NCBI GenBank assembly: GCA_002690625.1
Contig: NZFJ01000002.1
Location: 1-12,479 of the forward strand
DNA length: 12,479 nt
From: Rickettsiales bacterium
GTDB taxonomy: Bacteria; Pseudomonadota; Alphaproteobacteria; TMED109; TMED131
Direction: 5' to 3'
Shown: one piece after another, positions 1-6,849 of the stretch
Layout: the number at the start of each line of letters is the position of its first letter
Numbering within the stretch: the first letter of the stretch is position 1
Notes under the pieces: model-generated
What the model saw: only the letters and a program-made list of their open reading frames with translations
Database searches by the model: none
Told to the model about the DNA's origin: nothing
Program-made: the position numbers and the translations under genes

Positions 1-1061
1 AAAAATTAAAAAATCAAATATTAAAGGTATTAATTGATGAACATCTAAAAATACAAGAAGCTCAAAGGTATGGAATACTAATTACCAGTAATGAAGTAAA
101 TAACGAAATTAATAGACTAGAAAGAAGTCTTAAATTGAAAACTAATAGTTTAATACAATCTTTCAAGGAAAAGAATATTCCTGAAGTAGTAATATATAAT
201 CAAATACGAAGTCAATTACTTTGGAATAAACTAATAAATATTACCATAGCAAATAATATTAAAATAAGTGATAAGCAAAAAGATGAAGCTTTTAAAAACT
301 TTATAAAGAATTCAGGGGAAACTGAGTTCAATCTATCTGAAATTTTTATTTCATATGCAGAAGCAAAAAATCAAGATACTGCCCTGGAAAAAATTAACTC
401 TATTTATTCAAACTTAACCACATCAAATTTTATAACAATTGCTGAACAATTTTCAGATGGTGCAGTTATTTCAAAGGGATGGATAAGAGAGAGCGTATTA
501 AATAAAAATGCCAATGAAGAAATTAAGAATATGTTACCAAATAGTATTAGTAAACCTATTAAAAGTTCTATTGGTTATCATGTATACCTATTAAGTAATA
601 AAAGAAAAACAAAAAAAATAAATGATAATGAATCACTATATAATCTGAGCCAAATATTTTTTAAATTCCAAGATAAAAACAAACAAGATATAACTAAATA
701 TAGCAATGCTATAAATGACCTTAGAAGAAAAGTAAAGGGATGTAACATGCTAGAAGAAACTATAGAAAAAATAGAAATAATTAGTGGAGGTAACCTTGGT
801 ATATTATCTGAAAATGCATTAGATAAAAAATTTTCTAATGTAATTAAAAATAATTTACCTGTAGGTATTCTTAGTGAAGAAATTATTACAGAGGATGGCG
901 TTCATGCTATTATGCTATGTGAACCTATAATAAAGGTTTCATTTGATAAGATAAAACAAAATATTTTAAATAAGTTGACTGTAAATAAAATTAATAATGC
1001 ATCTACTTTACTATTAAACAGAATAAGGCAAAGAGCTCTAATAGAAATTAATCCTATTTAA
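1..1061 (+). CDS. surA: Periplasmic chaperone SurA (peptidyl-prolyl isomerase), 5' end missing
   Basis: SurA escorts unfolded outer-membrane proteins across the periplasm and usually carries parvulin-type prolyl isomerase domains. The frame is open from the left edge of the window: the residues encoded before position 135 (IDEHLKIQEAQRYGI, then a stretch with TSNEVNNEI) match the SurA N-terminal domain. The gene therefore starts outside the window, and a TTG at 135 is only an internal Leu codon. Two parvulin-like segments follow. The first runs roughly 320-600 (FNLSEIFISY, SDGAVISKGWI, IGYHVYLLSNK). The second runs roughly 640-940 (LYNLSQIFFKF, SGGNLGIL, DGVHAIMLCEP). The signal peptide is not visible. 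rsmA begins 6 bp after the stop, so the two are probably cotranscribed. In many alphaproteobacteria pdxA lies between them, but it is absent here. Family assignment is firm; isomerase activity is inferred. Confidence 0.9.
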   Translation, partial: KLKNQILKVLIDEHLKIQEAQRYGILITSNEVNNEINRLERSLKLKTNSLIQSFKEKNIPEVVIYNQIRSQLLWNKLINITIANNIKISDKQKDEAFKNFIKNSGETEFNLSEIFISYAEAKNQDTALEKINSIYSNLTTSNFITIAEQFSDGAVISKGWIRESVLNKNANEEIKNMLPNSISKPIKSSIGYHVYLLSNKRKTKKINDNESLYNLSQIFFKFQDKNKQDITKYSNAINDLRRKVKGCNMLEETIEKIEIISGGNLGILSENALDKKFSNVIKNNLPVGILSEEIITEDGVHAIMLCEPIIKVSFDKIKQNILNKLTVNKINNASTLLLNRIRQRALIEINPI

Positions 1062-1067
1062 TTTTTC

Positions 1068-1889
1068 ATGCTAAATAAAATTAAATTAAAACAAATTCTA
1101 GAAAAAGAAAAAATTATTCCTAAAAAAAAACTAGGTCAAAACTTTATATTTGATTTTAATGTATTAAATAAAATAGTTAAAAATATTTTACCAATTAAAG
1201 ATCATACCGTAATTGAAATTGGTCCTGGACCAGGTGGTCTAACAAGATCTATATTGGAACAATCTCCTAAAGAAATTATATTGATTGAAAAAGACAAAAG
1301 TTTTAAAAATATATTAACATTATTACTAAAGGAATTCCCAAAAATTAAAAGCACTCTATTAATAGCAGATTTTATGGAAGTAGATGTTATTAATTTTATT
1401 AAACCTGATACAAAAATATTATCAAACCTGCCTTATTATGTCTCTACTCAGATTCTATTAAAAATTTTACCCTTAGATAAAAATATAAAAGAAGTTATAT
1501 TTACTTTTCAAAAAGAAGTAGCAGAAAGAATAATATCTAAACCCAATAATAAAAATTATTCTAGGCTTTCAGTAATAGCACAAAGTGTATGCAATATAAC
1601 CTTGGCCCAAAAACTACCTGCAAAAATATTTTATCCAGAACCAAAAATTGATAGTACAGTTTTGAAATTTGTTAAAAAAAAAAATATAATAATAAAAGAC
1701 TTTACCAAATTAAAAACAGTTACTAAAAAGGCATTTAATAAAAGAAGAAAAAAAATAAAGAATTCACTTAAAGAAATAAAAAATATATCAATTTACTTAC
1801 AACAGCTGAATATTAATGAACAATCTCGTCCAGAGAATATATCAGTAGATGCTTACTGCAACTTAGCCAATACGATTAAAGAAATTTAA
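1068..1889 (+). CDS. rsmA: 16S rRNA (adenine1518-N6/adenine1519-N6)-dimethyltransferase RsmA (KsgA)
   Basis: RsmA uses S-adenosylmethionine to dimethylate two adjacent adenines in helix 45 of 16S rRNA, a late quality-control step in small-subunit assembly. The 273-residue protein has the full motif set: LGQNF at 22-26, the SAM-binding loop EIGPGPGGLT at 50-59, an acidic residue (E74) ending the next strand, D101 after LLIA, the catalytic NLPY at 120-123, the basic KAFNKRRKKIKNSL stretch, and the C-terminal RPENISVDAY. Length is normal. The ATG lies 6 bp after the surA stop, with no clear ribosome-binding site. A run of 11 A at 1674-1684 is in frame (Lys-Lys-Lys-Asn). The stop codon overlaps that of gmk on the other strand by 4 bp, so there is no spacer for a terminator. 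Confidence 0.97.
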   Translation: MLNKIKLKQILEKEKIIPKKKLGQNFIFDFNVLNKIVKNILPIKDHTVIEIGPGPGGLTRSILEQSPKEIILIEKDKSFKNILTLLLKEFPKIKSTLLIADFMEVDVINFIKPDTKILSNLPYYVSTQILLKILPLDKNIKEVIFTFQKEVAERIISKPNNKNYSRLSVIAQSVCNITLAQKLPAKIFYPEPKIDSTVLKFVKKKNIIIKDFTKLKTVTKKAFNKRRKKIKNSLKEIKNISIYLQQLNINEQSRPENISVDAYCNLANTIKEI

Positions 1890-2521
1890 GATATAACTCT
1901 TCTAATAAAATCATTTATACCTATCTGTCTATATCTTTTTAACCTTTCTGCTTCTAATATAGATCTAAGCTTTAATAATGTTTTATTTAAATCATCATTT
2001 ATAATCACATAGTCATATTCTGCCCAATGAGTTATTTCAGAACTTGCTTCGGCCATTCTTTTTTTAACTTCCTCTTTTGAGTCCTGTCCTCTATTAAGTA
2101 ATCTTTTTTCTAATTCTTTAGTAGAAGGCGGAAGAATAAATACTGAAACTAAATGTTTAGGTTCTTTTTCTTTTAGTGCTTGTGTGCCTTGCCAGTCTAT
2201 ATCAAATAATATATCTTTGCCTAACTTTATTTTTTTCATAGTTGGGTTTCTAGGTGTACCATACTGGTTATCAAAAACTATAGCATGCTCTAAAAACATA
2301 TTTTTTTTTATCATATTATTAAATCTTTTTTCACTTACAAAAATATAATCTTTATTATTTTTTTCAGAAACCCTTGGCTTTCTAGTAGTAACTGATATAG
2401 ATAAATTAATATCTCTATCTCTACTAATTAATTCTCTAGCTAATGTAGTTTTTCCAGCTCCAGATGGAGAAGATACTACCAGCATTATACCTGATCTTTT
2501 TATTTTTTTATTTAATAGCAT
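1886..2521 (-). CDS. gmk: Guanylate kinase
   Basis: This cytosolic enzyme phosphorylates GMP to GDP with ATP, feeding GTP, dGTP and ppGpp synthesis. The 211-residue product has the P-loop SPSGAGKTT (K24, T25), the GMP-binding segment with VTTRKPR and KDYIFVS, FLEHAIVFDNQYGTP, the DIDWQGTQAL strand and the lid SKEEVKKRM. The start at 2521 gives MLLNKKIKRSGIMLVVSSPSG, which matches the basic lead-in common in alphaproteobacterial Gmk. It overlaps the 3' end of mltG by 14 bp, indicating translational coupling. yicC, often found between mltG and gmk in this group, is missing. This is the last gene of the leftward fatty-acid/cell-wall unit, and its stop codon shares TTAA with the rsmA stop. Confidence 0.97.
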   Translation of the reverse strand: MLLNKKIKRSGIMLVVSSPSGAGKTTLARELISRDRDINLSISVTTRKPRVSEKNNKDYIFVSEKRFNNMIKKNMFLEHAIVFDNQYGTPRNPTMKKIKLGKDILFDIDWQGTQALKEKEPKHLVSVFILPPSTKELEKRLLNRGQDSKEEVKKRMAEASSEITHWAEYDYVIINDDLNKTLLKLRSILEAERLKRYRQIGINDFIRRVIS

Positions 2522-3463
2522 TTGTTTTCAATAATTTTTTTTTCCATAGTTTAATATTTTCTCTATGATCTTTAAGGTTTGAACTAAATTTATGTCCTCC
2601 TTCACCATCTGAAACAAAATAATAAAAATTACTACTAGCAGGTTTAATCGCGGCTTGTAAGGATACTAAACCTGGGTTGCATATTGCAGTTAGGGGCAAA
2701 TTATTTCTGGTATATGTATTCCATGGGTTATCACTTTTTAAATCTTTTTTATAAATTTTTCTTACCTCTTTTTTTTTATTTAAATTTATTGCATAAAGTA
2801 TAGTTGGATCTGATTGTAATCTCATATTTTTTTTTAATCTATTATGAAAGACACTAGCTACTAAAAATTTCTCACTATTTATTTTGGTCTCTGCATTTAT
2901 AATAGAAGCTAATTTTATAACTTCTTCTTTAGACTTTAATTGTGTTTTATTATCTTTCATTACCTCATTAACAACTACATTCATTTTTCTTTTCATTATA
3001 TTTACTAATTTATTTCTTTTTTCATTTCTTAAAAAAAAATAAGTATCAGGAAAAATAGACCCTTCATCGGGCTTTGCTTTAATTTTTCCTGTTAAAAAAA
3101 TATTAGAATTTAAAAGCTCTAAGGTTTTAGACACAGTAAAGCATTCTGGTATTGTGATTTTTCGATAATAAAATCTACTTTTTTCTAAAATCTTTATTAC
3201 ATCCACTACTGTGAGCTCCCCATAAAAAGAATATTCTCCTGCTTGTATCTTTTTATTTAAGCCAGAAACCTTTACTAATAAATTGAATATTATATTATTT
3301 CCAATTATTTTCTCATTTTTAAGCAATACTCCAATTTGTTGTGCAGACAAACCTTTCTCAAAAAAAAGTATCTTTTCATTATTTATTTTAATAGTTTGAA
3401 AAAATAAATAATAAAATATAAATAGTAAAGCTAATGATAAAAAAAAAAACTGACTTTTCGCAT
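2508..3463 (-). CDS. mltG: Endolytic murein transglycosylase MltG, frame broken near the 5' end at a T11 run
   Basis: MltG is an inner-membrane-anchored lytic transglycosylase that cuts nascent glycan strands in the periplasm. The body shows the family motifs: EKGLSAQQIGVLL (LysM-like start), EGSIFPDTYFF, LASIINAET with the invariant Glu, NRLKKNMRLQSDPT, NPWNTYTRNNLP, and FVSDGEGGHKFSS. The body frame is open from 3467 to 2508 but has no ATG, GTG or TTG before a TTG at 3350. Starting at 3350 would remove the membrane anchor and cut into the conserved N-terminal motif. An ATG at 3463 overlaps the fabF stop (TAATG), has AGGAAAG upstream, and encodes MRKVS, but it is in another frame. The two frames meet at the run of 11 T (3439-3449): with 12 T it would read MRKVSFFFLSLALLFIFYYL and continue into the body, giving about 318 residues and an ideal signal anchor. 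So this is a sequence error, a mutation, or a slippage-dependent gene. Gene identity is firm; the start is an inference. Confidence 0.88.
3439..3449 (-). other. Homopolymer of 11 T (coding strand) at the mltG frame break
   Basis: The plus strand reads GAT, then 11 A, then CTG. On the coding strand this is ATG CGA AAA GTC AG followed by T11 and ATCATTAG. From the ATG at 3463 the run leads to a TAG stop almost at once. From the run onward, the other frame continues for about 310 codons of MltG. The distance from the ATG to the in-frame TTG at 3350 is 113 bases, one short of a multiple of three, so adding one T (or removing two) restores the gene. Confidence 0.85.
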
Positions 3464-4725
3464 TATTTTAACTTTCCTACTATTAAGGAAGCATTAGTTC
3501 CTCCAAAACCAAAAGAATTTGATAAGGCCATATTTATATTTTTTTCTTTTGCTTCATTTGGTACCAAATCAATTAATAATGGTTCTTTACATGGATTTTC
3601 CAAGTTTAATGTTGGAGGAATTATATTATAGAAAGTAGATAAAATACAAAAAATAGCTTCTACCGCTCCCGCTGCACCTAACAAATGCCCTATTGATGAC
3701 TTAGTAGAACTCATACTTATCGTATTAAGGTTATTTTTAAATAATCTCATTACGGAACCTAATTCAATTTCATCCCCTAATGGAGTAGATGTACCATGTG
3801 CATTTATATAATTTATCTCTTCTAAATTCAATCCGCTATTGTTTACTGCGGACTCCATTGATCTAAAACCTCCATCTCCATCAGAGGCTGGCGCTGTAAT
3901 ATGATATGCATCACCAGATAATCCATAACCTTTAATTTCTGCATAAATTCTTGCCCCTCTTTTTTTTGCATTTTCTAAGCTTTCCAATACTACTACTCCT
4001 GCTCCTTCTCCCATAACAAATCCGTCTCTTTTTTGGTCCCAAGGTCTTGAAGCCTTTTCGGGCTCATCATTAAAATTTGTAGATAAAGCCCTAGCCGCTG
4101 CAAAACCTGCTATTCCTAATCTACAGACTGCTGCCTCTGATCCACCAGCGACCATAATATCAGCTTCCCCAGACTTAATGAGTCTAGATGCGTCTCCAAT
4201 TGCATGCGCTCCTGTAGAACAAGCAGTAACTACTGAATGATTTGGACCTTTAAGTCCATGTTTTATAGATATTTGTCCTGATGCTAAATTAATTAAACAA
4301 GAAGGAATAAAAAATGGGCTCATTCTTTTAGGGCCTTTATTAACTAAAGTATCATTGGCCTTAGCAATAGACTGCAATCCTCCTATACCAGACCCTATTA
4401 AAACACCTGCCCTTTTTGACGTTTCATCATTTAAATCACTTAAACCTGCATCAGCTATAGCCTGGTCTGCTGCAGCAACCGCAAACAATATAAAATCATC
4501 AACTTTCCTTTGATCTTTCGGCTCCATATATTTAGTAGGATTAAAACCATAATGTTCATCTACTGTAGGAATTTGGCCTGCAATTTTACAATTTAAGTCA
4601 TCAGTATCAAAGGAATTAATTTTATTTATACCAGATTTACTATTTGTAAGTAGTTCCCATGTATCCTTAGCATTTGATGCCAATGGTGTCACCATACCAA
4701 TGCCAGTTACTACCACTCTTTTCAT
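3463..4725 (-). CDS. fabF: 3-oxoacyl-[acyl-carrier-protein] synthase II
   Basis: FabF condenses malonyl-ACP with acyl-ACP in each elongation round of type II fatty acid synthesis in the cytosol. The 420-residue protein has the thiolase fold with a complete Cys-His-His triad: C169 in VTACSTGAHA, H310 in NAHGTSTPLGD and H347 in KSSIGHLLGAAGA, with the supporting K342. The N-terminus MKRVVVTGIGMVTPLA is canonical and fixes the start. The two-His triad marks the KAS I/II class rather than FabH. FabF rather than FabB is favoured by family resemblance and by its position directly after acpP (10-bp gap), the usual alphaproteobacterial arrangement. Its TAA overlaps a downstream ATG by one base, which suggests coupled translation into mltG. 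Confidence 0.97.
   Translation of the reverse strand: MKRVVVTGIGMVTPLASNAKDTWELLTNSKSGINKINSFDTDDLNCKIAGQIPTVDEHYGFNPTKYMEPKDQRKVDDFILFAVAAADQAIADAGLSDLNDETSKRAGVLIGSGIGGLQSIAKANDTLVNKGPKRMSPFFIPSCLINLASGQISIKHGLKGPNHSVVTACSTGAHAIGDASRLIKSGEADIMVAGGSEAAVCRLGIAGFAAARALSTNFNDEPEKASRPWDQKRDGFVMGEGAGVVVLESLENAKKRGARIYAEIKGYGLSGDAYHITAPASDGDGGFRSMESAVNNSGLNLEEINYINAHGTSTPLGDEIELGSVMRLFKNNLNTISMSSTKSSIGHLLGAAGAVEAIFCILSTFYNIIPPTLNLENPCKEPLLIDLVPNEAKEKNINMALSNSFGFGGTNASLIVGKLK
3472..3478 (-). promoter_or_regulatory. Candidate ribosome-binding site for mltG, inside the fabF 3' end
   Basis: AGGAAAG on the minus strand ends 8 bases before the ATG at 3463 that overlaps the fabF stop codon. A similar AAGGAAAG precedes the rplI ATG, which also overlaps its upstream stop. 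This supports 3463 as the real mltG start despite the frame break. It is a judgement from motif and position only. Confidence 0.5.
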
Positions 4726-4735
4726 AAGTAATTAC

Positions 4736-4969
4736 CTAAGCATTTTCTTCAATATAATTAATTGCGTCCTTAACTGTAACTATTTTTTCTGCTATATCAT
4801 CGGGAATTTCACAGCTAAATTCTTCTTCGAACGCCATCACTAGTTCAACTGTATCTAAGCTGTCTGCGCCTAAATCGTCTATAAAAGAAGCAGTTTCTGT
4901 TACTTTGTCTTCATCAATTCCAAGATGCTCTACAACTATTTTTTTTACTCTTTCAGATATATCACTCAT
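4736..4969 (-). CDS. acpP: Acyl carrier protein
   Basis: AcpP is a small acidic four-helix carrier that holds growing acyl chains on a 4'-phosphopantetheine arm during fatty acid synthesis. It also supplies acyl groups for lipid A and phospholipids. The 77-residue protein carries the attachment motif [12 protein letters not shown] with the modified Ser37. The following helix is strongly acidic ([11 protein letters not shown]), as expected for docking to Fab enzymes. AAAGG at 4977-4981 sits 7 bases before the ATG and is one of the clearer ribosome-binding sites in the window. The gene ends in TAG, 10 bp before fabF. A 91-bp gap separates it from fabG, so it may also have its own promoter, as would suit a very abundant protein. 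Confidence 0.98.
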   Translation of the reverse strand: MSDISERVKKIVVEHLGIDEDKVTETASFIDDLGADSLDTVELVMAFEEEFSCEIPDDIAEKIVTVKDAINYIEENA

Positions 4970-4989
4970 ACTAACGCCTTTCTTATTTA

Positions 4990-5026
4990 ATTATAAAATT
5001 AGTATACTATTTTAAAAATATTTCAA
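4990..5026 (-). promoter_or_regulatory. Possible promoter region upstream of acpP
   Basis: In the 91-bp fabG-acpP gap the minus strand holds TTGAAA (5026-5021), TATACT (5006-5001) and TATAAT (4995-4990). TTGAAA and TATACT are only 14 bp apart, which is short, and TATAAT lacks a good partner at 17 bp. TATACT lies in the perfect palindrome AGTATACT (5001-5008). In such AT-rich DNA these hexamers occur easily by chance, so this is only a weak candidate. Confidence 0.25.
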
Positions 5027-5060
5027 ATACTTTATGTATAAACTCCAAAATTTAATTTTT

Positions 5061-5801
5061 TTACATTAACATGCCCCCGTTAACATGAAAAGTTTGACCA
5101 GTAATATAACTAGCATTATCACTAGCTAAGAAGTTAGTCAAACTTGATATATCTTCTGGCAGCCCGATTCTTTTTAAAGGGATATTTTTAATTACCTCTT
5201 CTTTATTGTGCTCTAAAATATTTTTTGTCATTGCTGTCTCTATAAAGCCAGGAGAAATGCAGTTAATATTTATACCTCTACTAGCTACTTCTAGTGCTAA
5301 TGATTTAGTCATTCCTTCTAATCCAGCCTTAGATGCAGCATAATTAGCCTGTCCCAAATTACCAGTCGATCCAATTACAGAAGAAATATTTATTATTTTT
5401 CCATATCTTTTTTTTATCATTAACTTAAGAATTTCTTTAGTTAAAAAAAAAGTACTGTTTAAATTTAAATTGATAACGTCTAACCATTCTTCTCTTCTCA
5501 TACGTAATGCAATGTTATCTCTAGTAATTCCTGCATTATTTACTAATACATCAATTTTATTATCAAAATATGATTTAATCTTATCTAAAATCTTCTCAAT
5601 ATTTTCATATTTACTAAAATCACACTCTACAAAATCGGAATTTTTTCCTAACTCCTTTGAAAAAGCTGTTAATTTAGAAGAGTTAGTTCCTGTTAGTAGT
5701 ATATTATTTTTATAGCTATTAAAACTTTTAACAATTGCTTTTCCAATGCCTCCTGTTGCACCAGTAACTAAAATATTTTTTTTTTCTAATTCAGTATTCA
5801 T
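5061..5801 (-). CDS. fabG: 3-oxoacyl-[acyl-carrier-protein] reductase
   Basis: FabG is an NADPH-dependent short-chain dehydrogenase that reduces 3-oxoacyl-ACP to 3-hydroxyacyl-ACP. The 246-residue protein has the nucleotide-binding TGATGGIG at 13-20, NNAG at 88-91, and the catalytic set N113, S141 (ISSV), Y154 and K158 (YAASK), followed by SPGFIETAMT. The C-terminus YITGQTFHVNGGMLM is typical of FabG. The ATG overlaps the fabD stop as ATGA (4 bp), with AAGG 7 bases upstream, which indicates translational coupling. A run of 10 T/A (5776-5785) in the N-terminal Lys-Lys region is in frame. The fabD-fabG-acpP-fabF context separates it from other short-chain dehydrogenases. Confidence 0.97.
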   Translation of the reverse strand: MNTELEKKNILVTGATGGIGKAIVKSFNSYKNNILLTGTNSSKLTAFSKELGKNSDFVECDFSKYENIEKILDKIKSYFDNKIDVLVNNAGITRDNIALRMRREEWLDVINLNLNSTFFLTKEILKLMIKKRYGKIINISSVIGSTGNLGQANYAASKAGLEGMTKSLALEVASRGININCISPGFIETAMTKNILEHNKEEVIKNIPLKRIGLPEDISSLTNFLASDNASYITGQTFHVNGGMLM

Positions 5802-6742
5802 ATTTCTACCTTAGCATAATTTTTTATATCCTCTATACTTGATAAAGAAATAGTATTTAATTCATTTCTTATCTCCATTCTTTTAATTAAGCTAGATAAA
5901 GTGCTTCCATTTCCCAGTTCGACAAAATATCTTACATTATTATTAAACATATAAATTATACTTTCATACCATTTAACTGTAGAAAAAGTCTGCTTAAGTA
6001 AGGAGCTTTTTAAATCTTCAATATTTTTAAATGGTAAAGCATTATAATTACAAACTATCGATGTGTTAGGTTTTTTAAATGCTAATTGACTAAAAACATC
6101 TTTCAACTCTTCAGCAGTTTTTTTCATATATGAACAATGAAACGGTGCACTAACCTGTAACTTTATAGCCTTAAAATTATTCTCTTTAGCTAAGTTTATT
6201 ATCAATTCAATTGCTTTAGCATCACCAGATAAAACAATTTGATTTTTAGAGTTATAATTTGCTATATCGCAAACTAAATTATCAGGAATCATATTTTTTA
6301 TATCCTTCACTTTTTCATAATCAGCTCCAATAACTGCTACCATTGCTCCTTTACCATCTGGAATGGCCTCTTTCATGCTATTTCCTCTAATCTTCAATAA
6401 TTTTGCTACTTCAGAAACATCAAGGCATTCTGTAGCTGCCAGAGCAGTATACTCGCCTAAAGAATGGCCTGCACAAAAACTTACTTTGTCTAAACTTAAT
6501 CCAAATTCTTTTTTTAATACCTCTAAAACTGCCATAGAGTTTGCCATAATTGCTGGTTGTGCGTTTTCTGTCTTTGTTAGTTCGTCTACTGGTCCTTCAA
6601 ACATTAAATTTGATAATTTCTGAGATATAGTATCATCTATGCTTTCTAATAAATGCTTAACACATGTAAAGTTATCGTATAATTCTTTACACATACCTAT
6701 TTTTTGTGACCCTTGTCCTGGAAATATAAAACTCTTTAACAT
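5798..6742 (-). CDS. fabD: Malonyl-CoA:ACP transacylase
   Basis: FabD moves the malonyl group from CoA to the acyl carrier protein, supplying the extender unit for every elongation cycle. In the 314-residue protein the oxyanion-hole segment FPGQGSQ is at 7-13, the nucleophile Ser94 is in GHSLGEYTA, the malonyl-carboxylate-binding Arg119 is in KIRGNSM, and the catalytic His202 is in APFHCSYM. The start MLKSFIFPGQGSQ leaves only six residues before the first motif, which is normal. It is the first gene of the leftward unit fabD-fabG-acpP-fabF-mltG-gmk and faces rpsF across a 107-bp divergent gap. The ATG is preceded by AT repeats, with no clear Shine-Dalgarno sequence. Confidence 0.97.
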   Translation of the reverse strand: MLKSFIFPGQGSQKIGMCKELYDNFTCVKHLLESIDDTISQKLSNLMFEGPVDELTKTENAQPAIMANSMAVLEVLKKEFGLSLDKVSFCAGHSLGEYTALAATECLDVSEVAKLLKIRGNSMKEAIPDGKGAMVAVIGADYEKVKDIKNMIPDNLVCDIANYNSKNQIVLSGDAKAIELIINLAKENNFKAIKLQVSAPFHCSYMKKTAEELKDVFSQLAFKKPNTSIVCNYNALPFKNIEDLKSSLLKQTFSTVKWYESIIYMFNNNVRYFVELGNGSTLSSLIKRMEIRNELNTISLSSIEDIKNYAKVEI

Positions 6743-6771
6743 ATATATACTTTTTATAAATTACCTTAATT

Positions 6772-6799
6772 ACTATAAAATATAAAATAAAACTTGCAA
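6772..6799 (-). promoter_or_regulatory. Candidate sigma-70-type promoter for the fabD unit
   Basis: On the minus strand TTGCAA (6799-6794) is followed 16 bp later by TATAGT (6777-6772), placing transcription start about 25-30 bp ahead of the fabD ATG. The hexamers each differ slightly from TTGACA and TATAAT, and spacing is near optimal. The same palindromic TTGCAA can serve the opposite promoter. It is inferred from sequence only. Confidence 0.5.
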
Positions 6800-6831
6800 G
6801 TAGCTGAAATTTTACTATATTTCAAGTTTTA
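6788..6831. repeat. Inverted repeat, 9-bp arms, spanning the rpsF promoter
   Basis: TAAAACTTG (6788-6796) is the exact reverse complement of CAAGTTTTA (6823-6831), with 26 bp between the arms. The left arm runs into the shared -35 hexamer, and the right arm starts just after the plus-strand -10. An inner pair, TGAAAT (6805-6810) and ATTTCA (6819-6824), is also complementary. It could be an operator for a dimeric regulator or chance in AT-rich DNA. Confidence 0.4.
6794..6821 (+). promoter_or_regulatory. Candidate sigma-70-type promoter for the rpsF unit
   Basis: TTGCAA (6794-6799), a 16-bp spacer and TATATT (6816-6821) lie about 28 bp ahead of the rpsF ATG. The -35 hexamer is the centre of the palindrome CTTGCAAG and coincides with the -35 of the fabD candidate. 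The resulting leader would be only about 20 nt, too short for an S6:S18-binding leader RNA, and none is seen. Confidence 0.5.
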
Positions 6832-6849
6832 ATATTAAATAAATTTATT

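Noticed and set aside
135..137. TTG as the start of surA
   Set aside because: The same frame is open back to the window edge and the upstream codons encode conserved SurA N-terminal sequence, so this is an internal Leu codon.
3348..3350. TTG as the real start of mltG
   Set aside because: It would drop the membrane anchor and begin inside the conserved EKGLSAQQI motif; the upstream codons in the same frame encode MltG-like sequence as far as 3467.
3434..3631. Open frame on the plus strand opposite mltG/fabF
   Set aside because: It lies antisense to the fabF C-terminus and mltG N-terminus, resembles no family I know, and is explained as a shadow. Those at 5470-5715, 6363-6623, 7597-7857 and 9278-9466 are rejected for the same reason.
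5041..5061. Terminator after fabG
   Set aside because: AAAATTTAATTTT-like symmetry is present, but it has no GC-containing stem and is expected by chance in this composition.
6822..6849. S6:S18-binding autoregulatory leader ahead of rpsF
   Set aside because: The expected CCG-bearing hairpin is not visible, and the predicted leader is short and almost pure A/T.
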